From Clostridium puniceum (GTDB lineage Bacteria > Bacillota > Clostridia > Clostridiales > Clostridiaceae), in contig NZ_LZZM01000152.1 of assembly GCF_002006345.1 (NCBI RefSeq), positions 1-64,000 on the forward strand: a stretch of DNA of 64,000 nucleotides, read 5' to 3'. The position numbers and the translations under genes were made by a program. Within the stretch, counting starts at the first letter, position 1. Every line of letters begins with the position of its first letter. Below the pieces are notes generated by a model. It was not told the origin of the DNA. It saw only the letters and a program-made list of their open reading frames with translations, and did no database searches. Below are positions 43,728 to 53,840 of this stretch, piece after piece.

Positions 43728-44393
43728 TTATGGAATCAATGCATTACCATACATTGATTTAAACTGATTAACATATGCAGGATCATTTCCTTCATATACT
43801 ATAAGAGAATTTCCTTTTCTATAATAATAAGGCTTGTTGGTGTAATTGGCATCAGTTCCGTTGATAGTTAATCCGTTTTGAGATATTCTTTTAATATCTC
43901 CTTCTAAGTCTTGTGCAGAATTGTATTCATAAACTCTTACAACGTCATTTCCTGCTAGATAATCCGTTTCATTTCCTGTGAAATAATTTTTAGTTCTATT
44001 AGCCGCTTCCTTTAGATTATAACCTGCATTAACAATATCATCTCTAAAATTAATAGCGCTGTATTTCAATGAATCACTAATGCCTTGCGAATTAGCTTCA
44101 TTTGTTCCAATAGAATTATTTGCAGTTCCACCAACATTATTTCCTGCATTTGTATTTGCGTTGCCATAAGCATCAGTATTAGGAGTTCCTGCCGGATTAG
44201 TTGTTATATTCGGACTTCCGTCCGCATTATTTCCAGTGGCGTTATTTTCTGTATTAGGAGTACCAACGGCGTTGTTTCTAGTAATATTATTATCCGTCTT
44301 TGTTCCTGAATGATTCCTACCACATCCAACTAATGATAATGAAACTACAATAACTGTAACTAAAATCAATGCTAAAATGGATTTTCGTTTCAT
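43728..44393 (-). CDS. Asn/Thr-rich lipoprotein
   Basis: 221 residues. A lipoprotein signal peptide ends in the lipobox LVGC (C24). About 30-105 is a low-complexity stretch of short repeats rich in asparagine, threonine and glycine (AVGTPNTENNATGNN and variants), probably a flexible wall-spanning linker. The last ~115 residues form a compact domain ending KSMYGNALIP. Function unknown; found on the outer face of the membrane. AGAGGGTGG precedes the ATG. It stands alone. Confidence 0.8.
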   Translation of the reverse strand: MKRKSILALILVTVIVVSLSLVGCGRNHSGTKTDNNITRNNAVGTPNTENNATGNNADGSPNITTNPAGTPNTDAYGNANTNAGNNVGGTANNSIGTNEANSQGISDSLKYSAINFRDDIVNAGYNLKEAANRTKNYFTGNETDYLAGNDVVRVYEYNSAQDLEGDIKRISQNGLTINGTDANYTNKPYYYRKGNSLIVYEGNDPAYVNQFKSMYGNALIP

Positions 44394-44475
44394 AATAAAC
44401 CACCCTCTCTTTAAAAATATATTACGTGATTATTATGTGAAAAAATCGAAAATCTATGCATTTCTTTTACTCTAC

Positions 44476-44895
44476 TCACTTTTTTAACTTTCTAATTCCA
44501 GGATAAAGTTCTTCTGTCATTTCGTCAATATCCATATCATTTGCTAAACCTATTTCATCTAAATATTCTACATGGTTAAAAGCATCCTCGTAATCTTCTT
44601 CTTCAAAATTAGAACCTTCAGATAAATCAAGCGAATTTCCGAATTTATTGTATATATCTTTTAATTCAAGTTTATCTTCATCTATTTCTTGAAGTTCATC
44701 TTCATTCAAAGAAGATTTTAAGTCATTTAAAAACTCTTCTTCTAACAATTCGTTTTCTTCTTTTGTTTTTGCTATATCTTCTATTTTAATAGCTTTAGTA
44801 TCTATTCCTTCCATTTCTAAACATTTTCCGCAATTATCACAAATCTTATTTTCATAGATATCACAATAATCATCATCTGTATATTTATATGCCAT
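44476..44895 (-). CDS. Acidic protein with N-terminal cysteine cluster
   Basis: 139 residues. The N-terminal YCDIYENKICDNCGKC looks like a four-cysteine zinc or iron site (about 11-26). The rest is very acidic and helical (EENELLEEEFLNDLKSSLNE onward). A conserved clostridial hypothetical, not assigned to a pathway. ATGAGGTG lies upstream of the ATG. It lies in the same direction as, but well separated from, the lipoprotein gene. Confidence 0.7.
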   Translation of the reverse strand: MAYKYTDDDYCDIYENKICDNCGKCLEMEGIDTKAIKIEDIAKTKEENELLEEEFLNDLKSSLNEDELQEIDEDKLELKDIYNKFGNSLDLSEGSNFEEEDYEDAFNHVEYLDEIGLANDMDIDEMTEELYPGIRKLKK

Positions 44896-45067
44896 TTAAA
44901 ACACCTCATTTTTCTTTTTAGACTTATTATTATACCAAAAATAATTGACTAAATCAAATTTTGCTACTATAAACTATAAATTCAAAAATTGAATTTATTT
45001 ACAAATTGAAAGTGTAGATAAAATTATTATCTAAAATATTTAAATAATAATATATGCATTAAAAATC

Positions 45068-45568
45068 TTAAATTATATGTTCCCATTCTATATATTTATT
45101 AAGAATATTAATTGAAATTTCTAAATACTTTTGTTCCAATTCTGTAAATCTATCAAATTCATTACTATCCAAATCAAGAACTCCAATAAGTTTATCATCT
45201 TTAACTATAGGTATTACCATTTCAGAATTAGAAGCAGCATCACAGGCAATATGTCCTTCAAATTTATGTACATCTTTAATTAGCAATGTTTCTCTTTTTA
45301 ATGCAGCTGAACCACAAACACCCTTACCTATTTCTATCGTGGTACAAGCTGGCATTCCTTGAAATGGTCCAAGTACAAGAGCATTGTCTTTTATTAAATA
45401 AAATCCACACCAGTTTATTCTTCCTATAAGTGCATTGATTAATGCCGAAGCGTTGCAAAGTTTGGTTATTGGTAAATCTTCGCCTTGCACTAATCCTTCT
45501 AGCATAACAAGCATGTTATCTAACTTGCTTTCCACGCTTAAATTTTCAAAAACATTTATATCAAACAT
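45068..45568 (-). CDS. msrC: Free methionine-(R)-sulfoxide reductase (GAF domain)
   Basis: 166 residues, one GAF domain. The family cysteines are at WCGFYL, GKGVCGSAA and HIACDAASNSEM, with the GVLDLDS end motif. It reduces free Met-R-sulfoxide with electrons from thioredoxin. AAAAGGTG precedes the ATG. Cytoplasmic; the regulon thioredoxin at 1369 would be a suitable donor. Confidence 0.9.
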   Translation of the reverse strand: MFDINVFENLSVESKLDNMLVMLEGLVQGEDLPITKLCNASALINALIGRINWCGFYLIKDNALVLGPFQGMPACTTIEIGKGVCGSAALKRETLLIKDVHKFEGHIACDAASNSEMVIPIVKDDKLIGVLDLDSNEFDRFTELEQKYLEISINILNKYIEWEHII

Positions 45569-45790
45569 TTATATCACCTTTTCTTTCAATGAGTTTTAAT
45601 TAAAAATATGAAGAATATAAATTAATACTATAATTTAATTTCATAAAATTAAATATTTATAGTAAATATAATACTATTATTTTAATAATATGGGAAGAAT
45701 AATATACAAAGATTATATTATAGAAAATAAAGAATAATTTATTAGATTTGGCTGCTTATCTAAAACTTTAAAGTGTATTTATAAAGTTTT

Positions 45791-45828
45791 AGAACATAAG
45801 TTTGCTATATAGCACAGTATGTGCTATA
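45791..45828 (+). promoter_or_regulatory. LexA-type operator and promoter of lexA
   Basis: AGAACATAAGTTTG (45791-45804) is one base from the Gram-positive GAAC-N4-GTTC box. It overlaps a -35-like TTGCTA and lies before TATACT (45823-45828). A second palindrome, TATAGCAC/GTGCTATA (45807-45827), covers the spacer and -10. Confidence 0.6.
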
Positions 45829-45857
45829 CTAATTAGAAGAATAGCGAGGTGTTTGCA

Positions 45858-46466
45858 ATGACAGACGAAAAAGATAAGCAATCAGAAATATATGAATTTT
45901 TAAAAAGTTATACTGAAAGTAAAGGATATCCACCTTCTGTAAGAGAAATTTGTGAAGCTGTATCTTTAAGATCAACTTCAACTGTTCATGGTCATTTAAA
46001 AAGATTAGAGAAAAAAGGCATGATAAAAAGAGATCCTTCTAAACCAAGAGCTCTAGAAATAGCAGAACTTTCAGCTCCAAAGAAGGAAATGATTAATATA
46101 CCTATTGTAGGTAAAATTACAGCAGGACTTCCAATACTTGCAACTGAAAACATAGAAGATACATTTCCTATACCATTAGATTATATAAAACATGATAATG
46201 AACTTTTTATACTCAGAGTCTCAGGACAAAGTATGGTTAATGTAGGTATTAGAGATAACGATTTAGCTATTATAGAAAGTACACAACGTGCTGTAAATGG
46301 TGATATAGTAGTAGCATTAATAGATGAGAGTGCCACTATAAAAAGATTTTTTAAAGAAAAGGATCATATTAGACTTCAACCTGAAAATGATGCTATGGAT
46401 CCTATTTTAGTAGATGATTGCAAAGTATTAGGTAAACTTGTTGGAATATTTAGATCTTTTAAATAA
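45858..46466 (+). CDS. lexA: LexA repressor
   Basis: 202 residues. An N-terminal winged helix ([20 protein letters not shown]) is followed by the self-cleavage domain. The cleavage site lies in [13 protein letters not shown] (Ala-Gly), with catalytic serine in VSGQSM and lysine in ATIKRFF. It represses SOS genes until RecA filaments trigger self-cleavage. ATG 45858 follows GAGGTG; the longer start would code through that site. The GAAC box upstream indicates autoregulation. Confidence 0.95.
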   Translation: MTDEKDKQSEIYEFLKSYTESKGYPPSVREICEAVSLRSTSTVHGHLKRLEKKGMIKRDPSKPRALEIAELSAPKKEMINIPIVGKITAGLPILATENIEDTFPIPLDYIKHDNELFILRVSGQSMVNVGIRDNDLAIIESTQRAVNGDIVVALIDESATIKRFFKEKDHIRLQPENDAMDPILVDDCKVLGKLVGIFRSFK

Positions 46467-46493
46467 AGTTTGCTGATAAAAAACTTTAACAAA

Positions 46494-46562
46494 TAATAGA
46501 CTATTCAGATTATCAGATTTTCTTCTTAAAAATTTTGTTGATAATTATAAATAGTCTATTTT
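46494..46562 (+). terminator. Bidirectional-type hairpin after lexA
   Basis: AATAGACTATT pairs with AATAGTCTATT, enclosing a second pair (ATTATCA/TGATAAT). TTTTC follows. Confidence 0.65.
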
Positions 46563-46663
46563 CATATATATTTTTTCTTTTCTTTAAATTAATAAAATAA
46601 TAATTTGCTAAATTAAAATTATGTACAATAAACTAATAAATATAATTTAAGCGCACTTAATAT

Positions 46664-47953
46664 TTATTGCACATCTAATACTTTACTCAATCCTATAAGT
46701 ACACCTATTTTACCATGATCAAAGTTTAATCCGCCTTGAATATAAGCTATATATGGTTCTCTAACAGGACCATCTGCAGATAATTCAATAGTCGATCCAG
46801 AAATAAAGGCTCCTGCTGCCATAACAATTTCACTATCATAACCAGGCATAGCCCATGGTTCACATACTGCAAATGCATCTATCGGAGAACCAGCTTGTAT
46901 ACCGCTGCAGAAGTTGACTAATTTTTTAGGATCACCAAATTCTATTGCTTGAATTATATCAGTTCTCTTATCACTTGATGTTGGGAATACCTTAAAGCCT
47001 GCAATTTCCATTACACGTGCACAAAAAACTGCAGTTTTTACTGCTTCTATAGATACATGAGGCGCTGAAAATAATCCTTGATAAAAGCTTCTCATAAGTC
47101 CATAAGTAGCTCCATATTCCCCTCCTACACCAGGTACAGTCATTCTATTCGCTGCCGCATCTACATATTCCTTTTTTCCTACAATATAGCCACCGCCAGG
47201 TGCAATTCCGCCACCTATGTTCTTCATAAGTGAGCCAGCTATTATATCTGCACCGAATTCTGTAGGTTCAATAGTTTCAACAAATTCACCATAACAATTA
47301 TCTACGAATATTATAACATCGTTTCGAACCTCTCGTATATTTTTTATTACTTCAGCTATTTCTGAAACTAAAAATGATTTTCTAGAAGCATAACCTGTGC
47401 TTCTTTGTATATGTACAAGTCTTATATTATTATCAGTAATTAAAGCTTCTTTAATTTTATCAAATTGAAATTTTCCTTCATTATCTAAATCTATTATATC
47501 AGTTTTAATTCCATATTCATCTAAAGAACCAGGATTTTTCTTTTTTGATAATCCAAGAACTCCAAGTAAAGTGTCATAGGGAAGTCCTGACACGCAAAGA
47601 ATTTTATCACCAGGTTTTACGTTTCCAGCTATAGCACAACCAATAGCATGAGTCCCACTGACAAAATGCGGACGAACAAGTCCCGCTTCAGTATTAAAAA
47701 TTCTAGCATAGACCTTATCTAAAGCATCTCTCCCTAAATCATCAAGTCCATATCCAGTGGTATTAGTAAAGTGAGAATCACTTATTTTTTCTAATTGAAA
47801 AGCTCTTAAAACTTTAAGCTGATTAAATTCTCTAATTTCATCATATTCCTTAAACTGAGTTTCAGTATCTAAAATAGCCTGTCTATATATTTCAAATGTT
47901 TTTTTGCCAATGTTATAATTATCAATTAAAAATTCTTCTGTTTTCTTTAGCAT
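46664..47953 (-). CDS. ynbB: YnbB-type PLP protein (methionine gamma-lyase family)
   Basis: 429 residues. A fold-type I PLP enzyme with the cofactor lysine in ADIIAGSLMKNIGGG and the GTHAIGCA and DNCYGEFVE motifs. The family is annotated as aluminium-resistance or methionine gamma-lyase-like; the real reaction is not established. It lies after hfq in the mutL-miaA-hfq cluster, a standard clostridial order. AAGGAG precedes the ATG. A hairpin (48091-48119) stands between hfq and it. Confidence 0.9.
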   Translation of the reverse strand: MLKKTEEFLIDNYNIGKKTFEIYRQAILDTETQFKEYDEIREFNQLKVLRAFQLEKISDSHFTNTTGYGLDDLGRDALDKVYARIFNTEAGLVRPHFVSGTHAIGCAIAGNVKPGDKILCVSGLPYDTLLGVLGLSKKKNPGSLDEYGIKTDIIDLDNEGKFQFDKIKEALITDNNIRLVHIQRSTGYASRKSFLVSEIAEVIKNIREVRNDVIIFVDNCYGEFVETIEPTEFGADIIAGSLMKNIGGGIAPGGGYIVGKKEYVDAAANRMTVPGVGGEYGATYGLMRSFYQGLFSAPHVSIEAVKTAVFCARVMEIAGFKVFPTSSDKRTDIIQAIEFGDPKKLVNFCSGIQAGSPIDAFAVCEPWAMPGYDSEIVMAAGAFISGSTIELSADGPVREPYIAYIQGGLNFDHGKIGVLIGLSKVLDVQ

Positions 47954-48090
47954 ATCTATTTTCTCCTTAAAAGCTAGTATAAATTAATAAACTAATGTCT
48001 ATTGTAACTTTAAAAAATGTATAAACCATCTTATATATTGTTTTGCGTAATTTAAGTCAATATCTTATAAGAAATATATCACATAAAGTT

Positions 48091-48119
48091 TTTAGGTGGG
48101 ATTTTTACACCCACCTAAA
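48091..48119 (-). terminator. Hairpin between hfq and ynbB
   Basis: TTTAGGTGGG pairs with CCCACCTAAA (perfect). On the minus strand it follows hfq; the tail has few T. Confidence 0.6.
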
Positions 48120-48132
48120 TTCAGCATTACTA

Positions 48133-48366
48133 TTATTCATTATCTGCAAATAAAATTGGCTTAATTGGCGTTATAGTTGATATTGAATGTTTATATATAA
48201 GCATTTGCTTATTATCACATTCTAAAATAACAGTAAAATTATCAAACCCTTTTACAAAACCCTTTAACTGAAACCCATTCATTAAATGTATTGTTAATTG
48301 TAGTTTGTTTTTTCTTGAATTATTTAAAAAAATATCCTGCAAGTTGCTTTGTTGTTTATTGACCAA
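48133..48366 (-). CDS. hfq: RNA chaperone Hfq
   Basis: 77 residues with Sm1 ([18 protein letters not shown], then [17 protein letters not shown]) and Sm2 ([12 protein letters not shown]). It forms hexameric rings that help small RNAs pair with mRNAs. The start is TTG after GGAGGTG. It follows miaA by 41 bases; the pair is conserved from clostridia to E. coli. Confidence 0.95.
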   Translation of the reverse strand: MVNKQQSNLQDIFLNNSRKNKLQLTIHLMNGFQLKGFVKGFDNFTVILECDNKQMLIYKHSISTITPIKPILFADNE

Positions 48367-48407
48367 AACATAACACCTCCATAAGAAACTTTAATATTAT
48401 TATAACC

Positions 48408-49337
48408 TTAGTTTTTTCTTATGTCATTAATAACTTTATCCAAAATTTCATCATCGCACATGATATCTTTATCAATAAATATGCACCTTTTATCACGTCT
48501 AAACCATGTCAATTGTCTTTTTGCATAATTTCTTGAGCCTTGTTTTATCATATTAACTGCTTCGTCTAAAGAAATTTTATCTTCTAAATAATATAAAATT
48601 TCCTTGTACCCTATTCCCTGCATTGATTGAATATCAGAAGTATAACCCATTTCTTTTAGTCTTATACATTCTTCTAAAAGACCTCTTTTCATCATAATAT
48701 CTACTCGCTTATTAATTCTTTCATATAACTTTTCTCTACCCATAGTTAAAACATAATAATATACATCATAATCACCATTATAAAAATCCTCACCTGCATT
48801 ATAAGAACTAAAAGGTTTATTAGTAAGTTTAAATACTTCTAATGCTCTAATAACTCTTTTTCTATTGTTATAATGTATTTCTTTATAGCTTATAGGATCA
48901 CATTCTTTTAACATTTCATGTATATATTCATTACCTTTTTCCACTGCTAAATTTTCTATATACTTTCTAAAGTGTTCATCTTTTTCAGCTTCTGTAAAAG
49001 TCATATTACAAGTTAAAGAATTAATATAAAGTCCAGTGCCACCAGATATTATTGGTAATTTACTCTTAGATAAAATATCATTTAAAGCTTTATTACCATA
49101 ATCCTTAAAATCTGCAACTGAAAATGGAACATCTGGATTTATAACATCAATTAAATAATGATTAATTCCATCCATTTCTTCTTGTGTCACCTTTGCAGAA
49201 CCTATATCCATATATTTATAAATTTGCATAGAATCAGCCGAAATAATTTCTCCATTTAGTATTTTGGCAAGTTTTATAGAAAGGTCCGTCTTTCCAACAG
49301 CAGTTGGACCACCAATTACTAATAATTTTTGTTTCAT
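48408..49337 (-). CDS. miaA: MiaA, tRNA dimethylallyltransferase
   Basis: 309 residues. The P-loop is [11 protein letters not shown] (about 9-19), and [17 protein letters not shown] and [10 protein letters not shown] follow as substrate motifs. It transfers dimethylallyl to A37 of tRNAs, the substrate for MiaB at 39.9 kb. DMAPP comes from IspH in this window. GGAATGGA precedes the ATG. It lies 82 bases after mutL. Confidence 0.96.
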   Translation of the reverse strand: MKQKLLVIGGPTAVGKTDLSIKLAKILNGEIISADSMQIYKYMDIGSAKVTQEEMDGINHYLIDVINPDVPFSVADFKDYGNKALNDILSKSKLPIISGGTGLYINSLTCNMTFTEAEKDEHFRKYIENLAVEKGNEYIHEMLKECDPISYKEIHYNNRKRVIRALEVFKLTNKPFSSYNAGEDFYNGDYDVYYYVLTMGREKLYERINKRVDIMMKRGLLEECIRLKEMGYTSDIQSMQGIGYKEILYYLEDKISLDEAVNMIKQGSRNYAKRQLTWFRRDKRCIFIDKDIMCDDEILDKVINDIRKN

Positions 49338-49419
49338 TAATTATATCCATTCCTTTCTCTAGACATAAAACGGCATGAAAACATTTCTTTTAGGTAATCG
49401 CCTATTATTAGGTTATCAA

Positions 49420-51540
49420 TTACATTATCCGCCTAAATTTTTTATCTATATCAACACTTGTAAATTTTATTATAACTGGTCTTCCGTGTGGACAATGAAA
49501 TGGCTCATCAATATATCTTAAGTCTTCAATTAGTTTTATCATTTCATTCAGTTCTAATTTATCATTACCCTTAATAGCAGCTTTGCATGCTTTACTGGCT
49601 ATAGCATTGTGTTTAACTTCACTTGTTTTTCCATTACCCAAATTTTTAAGATTATCAAGTATATCTAAAAATAATTTTTTAGGGTTTAATCTACCTAAAA
49701 AATATGGAACCTCCTTTAATGATAATGAATTCCCACCAAATTCTTCAAGAAGAAATCCAGCAGTTTTAAAGATATTTTTATTTTCCTCAAAATAAGAATA
49801 ATCATCTATACTTAAATCAATTATACTTGGAACCATAAGAGGTTGAATTATAATATTTCCTTCTTCAATTTCTTTTAAATACTTCTCAAATAATATTTTT
49901 TCATGGGCTGCATGTTGATCAATCATGTATAAAGTTCCGTCATATTCTCCTAATATGTAAGTTTTATTGTATTGGCCAATTATTGTTATAGGTGGAAACT
50001 TAGCAACAGACTTTGGTACATTTATTTCCTTTTTCGTTTCTGAATTGAAAGCATTTGATTCTGTATAAAGATATTTCCCATCATTAACTAAAACTTCTGC
50101 ATTCTCAGTTAAATCTTCTTTAATAAAATTATTAGAACTTGGATTTTCAATTATATTTACAGTATTTAAAATCTCACTATTCCTATTAGATTTAAAATCT
50201 AAGGGAATGTCAACTATTATTTTATTAAATTCATCACTACTGCTTGATAATGAACTAGCGTCATAATCTGAATATAACCCATTAACATTGGAAGATAAAT
50301 TATCATTATAATTTGAAGCTGAATGATTATTGTAATTTAAATTTGAAATATATGTATTTATGTTTTTATCTTCTGCTGAAGAATTATTAATCATTAAGTC
50401 TTTCCCTTGTTCAATTAAAGTTTTGGCTAAAGAATTTGCAATTTTGACTTTTTCCTCTTCTTCTTTTATTTTAAAAGTTATTTCTTCAAAACTTGGAGAT
50501 GTAGAAGCTTTAAGAGTCTTTTCTTCTTCTTTTATAGCAAAACTTTCAAACACTTCGTTTTTTAAAGCAGTATGTACTGCACCAAAAATCTTTTTAAAAA
50601 TCATTCTTTCATCATTAAATTTCACTTCTGCCTTAGTTGGATGAATATTAACATCTACATATTCAGGATATACCTCTATAAATAGTATAAAGAATGGAAA
50701 CTTATTTACTGTTGAAAAAGATTTAAAGGCTTGCTCAACAGCTATTCCAATAGACCTATTTTTAATATATCTTTTATTTACAAAAATACTTTGATTATTT
50801 CTAGAACCTCTAGCTATTTCTTCTGTTCCTACATAACCATAAACAGTTATAAGATCAGAGGTATCATCATAATAAAGTATATTATCAGTTATAGATTTCC
50901 CGTATATAGTTCGTATAACATCCTTGAGGTCACCATTACCAAAGGTGTGAAGGATTTTCTTATGATTATTATATAATTTAAAACTGATTTTAGGATTAGC
51001 TAGAGCAAGTCTAGTTATTATATCATTTATTAATGAACCTTCTTTAGATACAGATTTCAAAAACTTTTTTCTAGCAGGCACATTAAAGAATAAATCACGA
51101 ACTTCTATTATAGTACCTTTGTTTATACCACATTCTGTAACACTTGAGGTTTTCCCTCCTTCAACAGATATTTCATAACCAAATTCTTGATTTTCTTGTT
51201 TAGATTTTAAATTTACCATAGCTACAGATGCAATGGACGGAAGTGCTTCTCCTCTAAAACCCAAAGTGTGGATATTATAAATATCTTCTGATTCTTTAAT
51301 TTTACTTGTAGCATGAGGAAGAAAAGCCTTATCTATATCATCTTTATAAATTCCATCACCATCGTCAATAATTCTAATAAGTGATGTTCCGCCTTCTTCT
51401 ATTTCAATTACTATGTTTCTAGAATTAGCATCTATAGAATTTTCCACTAATTCTTTAACTACTGAAGAGGGTCTTTCAACAACTTCACCTGCTGCAATTT
51501 TATTGGCAGTATCTTCATTTAAAATATTAATTCTTTTCAA
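49420..51540 (-). CDS. mutL: DNA mismatch repair protein MutL
   Basis: About 706 residues. The GHKL ATPase N-terminus shows ELVENSIDAN, DDGDGI and THGFRGEALPSI-like TLGFRGEALPSIASV. After an Asn/Ser-rich linker (~370-500) comes the C-terminal endonuclease domain with DQHAAHEKILFEKY and CPHGRP. It links MutS to strand removal. The TTG at 51540 is preceded by AAAGGAGGGC, which the longer ATG start would code through. MutS is not seen upstream, as the next genes diverge. Confidence 0.95.
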   Translation of the reverse strand: MKRINILNEDTANKIAAGEVVERPSSVVKELVENSIDANSRNIVIEIEEGGTSLIRIIDDGDGIYKDDIDKAFLPHATSKIKESEDIYNIHTLGFRGEALPSIASVAMVNLKSKQENQEFGYEISVEGGKTSSVTECGINKGTIIEVRDLFFNVPARKKFLKSVSKEGSLINDIITRLALANPKISFKLYNNHKKILHTFGNGDLKDVIRTIYGKSITDNILYYDDTSDLITVYGYVGTEEIARGSRNNQSIFVNKRYIKNRSIGIAVEQAFKSFSTVNKFPFFILFIEVYPEYVDVNIHPTKAEVKFNDERMIFKKIFGAVHTALKNEVFESFAIKEEEKTLKASTSPSFEEITFKIKEEEEKVKIANSLAKTLIEQGKDLMINNSSAEDKNINTYISNLNYNNHSASNYNDNLSSNVNGLYSDYDASSLSSSSDEFNKIIVDIPLDFKSNRNSEILNTVNIIENPSSNNFIKEDLTENAEVLVNDGKYLYTESNAFNSETKKEINVPKSVAKFPPITIIGQYNKTYILGEYDGTLYMIDQHAAHEKILFEKYLKEIEEGNIIIQPLMVPSIIDLSIDDYSYFEENKNIFKTAGFLLEEFGGNSLSLKEVPYFLGRLNPKKLFLDILDNLKNLGNGKTSEVKHNAIASKACKAAIKGNDKLELNEMIKLIEDLRYIDEPFHCPHGRPVIIKFTSVDIDKKFRRIM

Positions 51541-51932
51541 TATTATGCCCTCCTTTCTATTCTTCATTTTATACATAACTTCATTTTATGTAAAGCTTAA
51601 ACCACATAGTTATATGTTAATTTTTTAATCTTTATTCAAATGTATTATATCGAATTTAAATAAGAATAACAATTGAAACCATATATATTCTAAACCATAT
51701 TTATTCTTAAGAATATTACCATAGATATATAAATACTTATGTATTATTAAAAATATGCACAAAAAAATGCATATTAAGATGAATTTTTTTGTGAATAACA
51801 TATATTTTTAATTAAATTTAGCTTTAATAATTATATACAATTTTAATTAGAATTTATATAAAACGAATAATATTTTTTATAAATATGGATAAGTTAAAAT
51901 AGAGATTAACTTATTCTTAAGGAGGCTTTAAT
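51541..51932. other. Intergenic stretch upstream of mutL
   Basis: Very A+T-rich. It holds the divergent promoters of mutL and the small gene at 51933; a single TTATTCTTAAG repeat is visible. No gene is recognised. mutS is not here. Confidence 0.6.
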
Positions 51933-52076
51933 ATGAACAATAATTCTAGTAAATTATCTAAAAAAAATGCATCTGATCCAACAACACGAAATTATGCTAA
52001 GCAAGTTAAAAATAAAGCAAATGAAGATAGCCCATATGAAGAGAATGAACCTTCTCATCGTACTACTTTTAAATAA
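51933..52076 (+). CDS. Small hydrophilic protein
   Basis: 47 residues (MNNNSSKLSKKNASDPTTRN start), no hydrophobic segment, rich in Asn, Ser, Lys and Glu, ending SHRTTFK. TTAAGGAGG precedes the ATG and a good terminator follows. No family recognised; the composition recalls small spore proteins. Confidence 0.65.
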   Translation: MNNNSSKLSKKNASDPTTRNYAKQVKNKANEDSPYEENEPSHRTTFK

Positions 52077-52093
52077 TGAAAATTTCAACAACA

Positions 52094-52128
52094 AAAAATA
52101 ACCTCTTTTAAACAGAGCGGTTATTTTT
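52094..52128 (+). terminator. Terminator after the small gene
   Basis: AAAAATAACC pairs with GGTTATTTTT, and a CTCTTTT/AGAG inner pair extends it. Confidence 0.8.
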
Positions 52129-52178
52129 TGTTCTATACTTTTTAATTTATAAATATCATGTTAATCTAATAGTTATTA

Positions 52179-53342
52179 TCAAATTAAAGTATCTTCCTTT
52201 AATAAATTATATAACGTTGGATTAAAGTTAAATTGTTTCATTAAATTTTTAACTTCAGTTAAAGCTTTTTGTTTTTTCTCTTTAGATATATTGTTTTTTG
52301 ATGCTCTAATTAATATATTTTTAGGAGAGTGTGCTATATCTATAAATTCTAGAAGTTGAGTTTTATATCCTACACTTTCTAAAAGATTTGCACGAACTGA
52401 ATCTGTCATAAGAGCTGCAATTCTTTCTTGTACTATTCCATACTTAGTTAATATAGATAATGCTTCAGTTTTCATTTGCTGATTAAATTCATGCTGACAG
52501 CAAGGAACCGAAAAAATCATTTTAGCATTCCACTTTATAGCATTATATAAAGCATAATCAGTAGCAGTATCACATGCGTGCAATGTAATTATCATATCAA
52601 CTTTATTGCTGTATTTAAATCCATTGATATCTCCAAGTTCAAAATGCAAATTTTCATAATTATAATGTTCAGCTATATCATTACATTTTTTAATAACATC
52701 AACTTTAAGATCTAACCCTATCATCTTTACTTTAATCTTTTTTATTTTAACAAAATAATAATATAATACAAAGGTTAAATAAGATTTTCCACAACCAAAA
52801 TCTAAAATAGTAAGTTCTTTAAAATCATTTTTTTTAATTTCATCATCAATAATTTCTACGAATCTATTAATTTGTTTATATTTATCATATTTTGAATTGA
52901 TTACCTTTCCTTCTTTTGTGAATATTCCTAAATCTATAAGAGGTTCAATAATCATACCTTCTCTTAAAATATAATTTTTTCCTTTGTTATGATCTTTGTT
53001 TGTAAGTTTTACATTATCACTTTTTTTCTTACTTAATAAAACCTTACCTTTTTTAGATATTTTCACGTTAAAAGTAGCAGTATTTGACCAAGCTGAAATT
53101 TGTTTATAGTTTGAAGCTGTATATTCTAGAACTTTTTTTTCTAATATATCTATACTAATATTTTCATGAAATACCTGCTTATCAGTGAATTTTTCTATTT
53201 GATAATATTGTTTATTATTATTTTCTTTAAGTATAAATATTATTTTATTATATTCAACATTATTATTAATCTTATTACTTATAACTAATTTTATGATATC
53301 TTTTTTTATTATTTCAGCAATTGCTTTTTCTAATTCTTCCAT
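52179..53342 (-). CDS. SAM-dependent methyltransferase
   Basis: 387 residues. The SAM motif ILDFGCGKSYLTF lies near 180, followed by MIGLDLK and ITLHACDTATDYAL, and VPCCQHEFN. The N-terminal ~150 residues form a separate domain. The combination LHACDTATD and PCCQHE fits the Methyltransf_32/METTL25-like group, RNA or protein methyltransferases of uncertain target. AAGGTG precedes the ATG. Confidence 0.82.
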   Translation of the reverse strand: MEELEKAIAEIIKKDIIKLVISNKINNNVEYNKIIFILKENNNKQYYQIEKFTDKQVFHENISIDILEKKVLEYTASNYKQISAWSNTATFNVKISKKGKVLLSKKKSDNVKLTNKDHNKGKNYILREGMIIEPLIDLGIFTKEGKVINSKYDKYKQINRFVEIIDDEIKKNDFKELTILDFGCGKSYLTFVLYYYFVKIKKIKVKMIGLDLKVDVIKKCNDIAEHYNYENLHFELGDINGFKYSNKVDMIITLHACDTATDYALYNAIKWNAKMIFSVPCCQHEFNQQMKTEALSILTKYGIVQERIAALMTDSVRANLLESVGYKTQLLEFIDIAHSPKNILIRASKNNISKEKKQKALTEVKNLMKQFNFNPTLYNLLKEDTLI

Positions 53343-53840
53343 TTTTCAACACACCTTATTGTTTATTTTTAAATTAAATGAATACACATAATAATACCAT
53401 TATATATACTCATTTAACAAATTTAAACTCTTTTTTTATTGTATAAGAAATTATAGATTTTTAATCAATGAAAATTAAATATAGTAGTAAAATAAAAATT
53501 TATAATGATTATACTATATTCCGAAGTATTCACGTATTGCTCCTAGCTCCTGCCTTTAACTTTACTCCAAAGCTTGTATATGCATATTTGATATTATTTA
53601 ATATTTATACATATTATAAAATCTCCTAGGCATAATAAATATGAAAGGTAATTTTAGAAATGAGAGAATTTATAGCTATATTATTAGTTTTATTATGTTT
53701 TTTCTAATCTAACACTAACAGATCCTAGCCCAATAAAGACTTGTCTTCTTTAATTTTATTTATTTCATTTTTTACTCTTACCAATTTTCCCTATGTTTCT
53801 AATTTTTAAATACTATATTTTCCCATAAACTGTAATGTCA
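53343..53840. other. Stretch with a possible decayed frame
   Basis: No intact gene. On the minus strand directly after the binding-protein gene, a frame reads LQFMGKYSI, stop, KLET, stop, GKLVRVKNEINKIKEDKSLLG, stop. It looks like eroded coding sequence, perhaps a sensor protein partner, but cannot be named. Confidence 0.35.
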
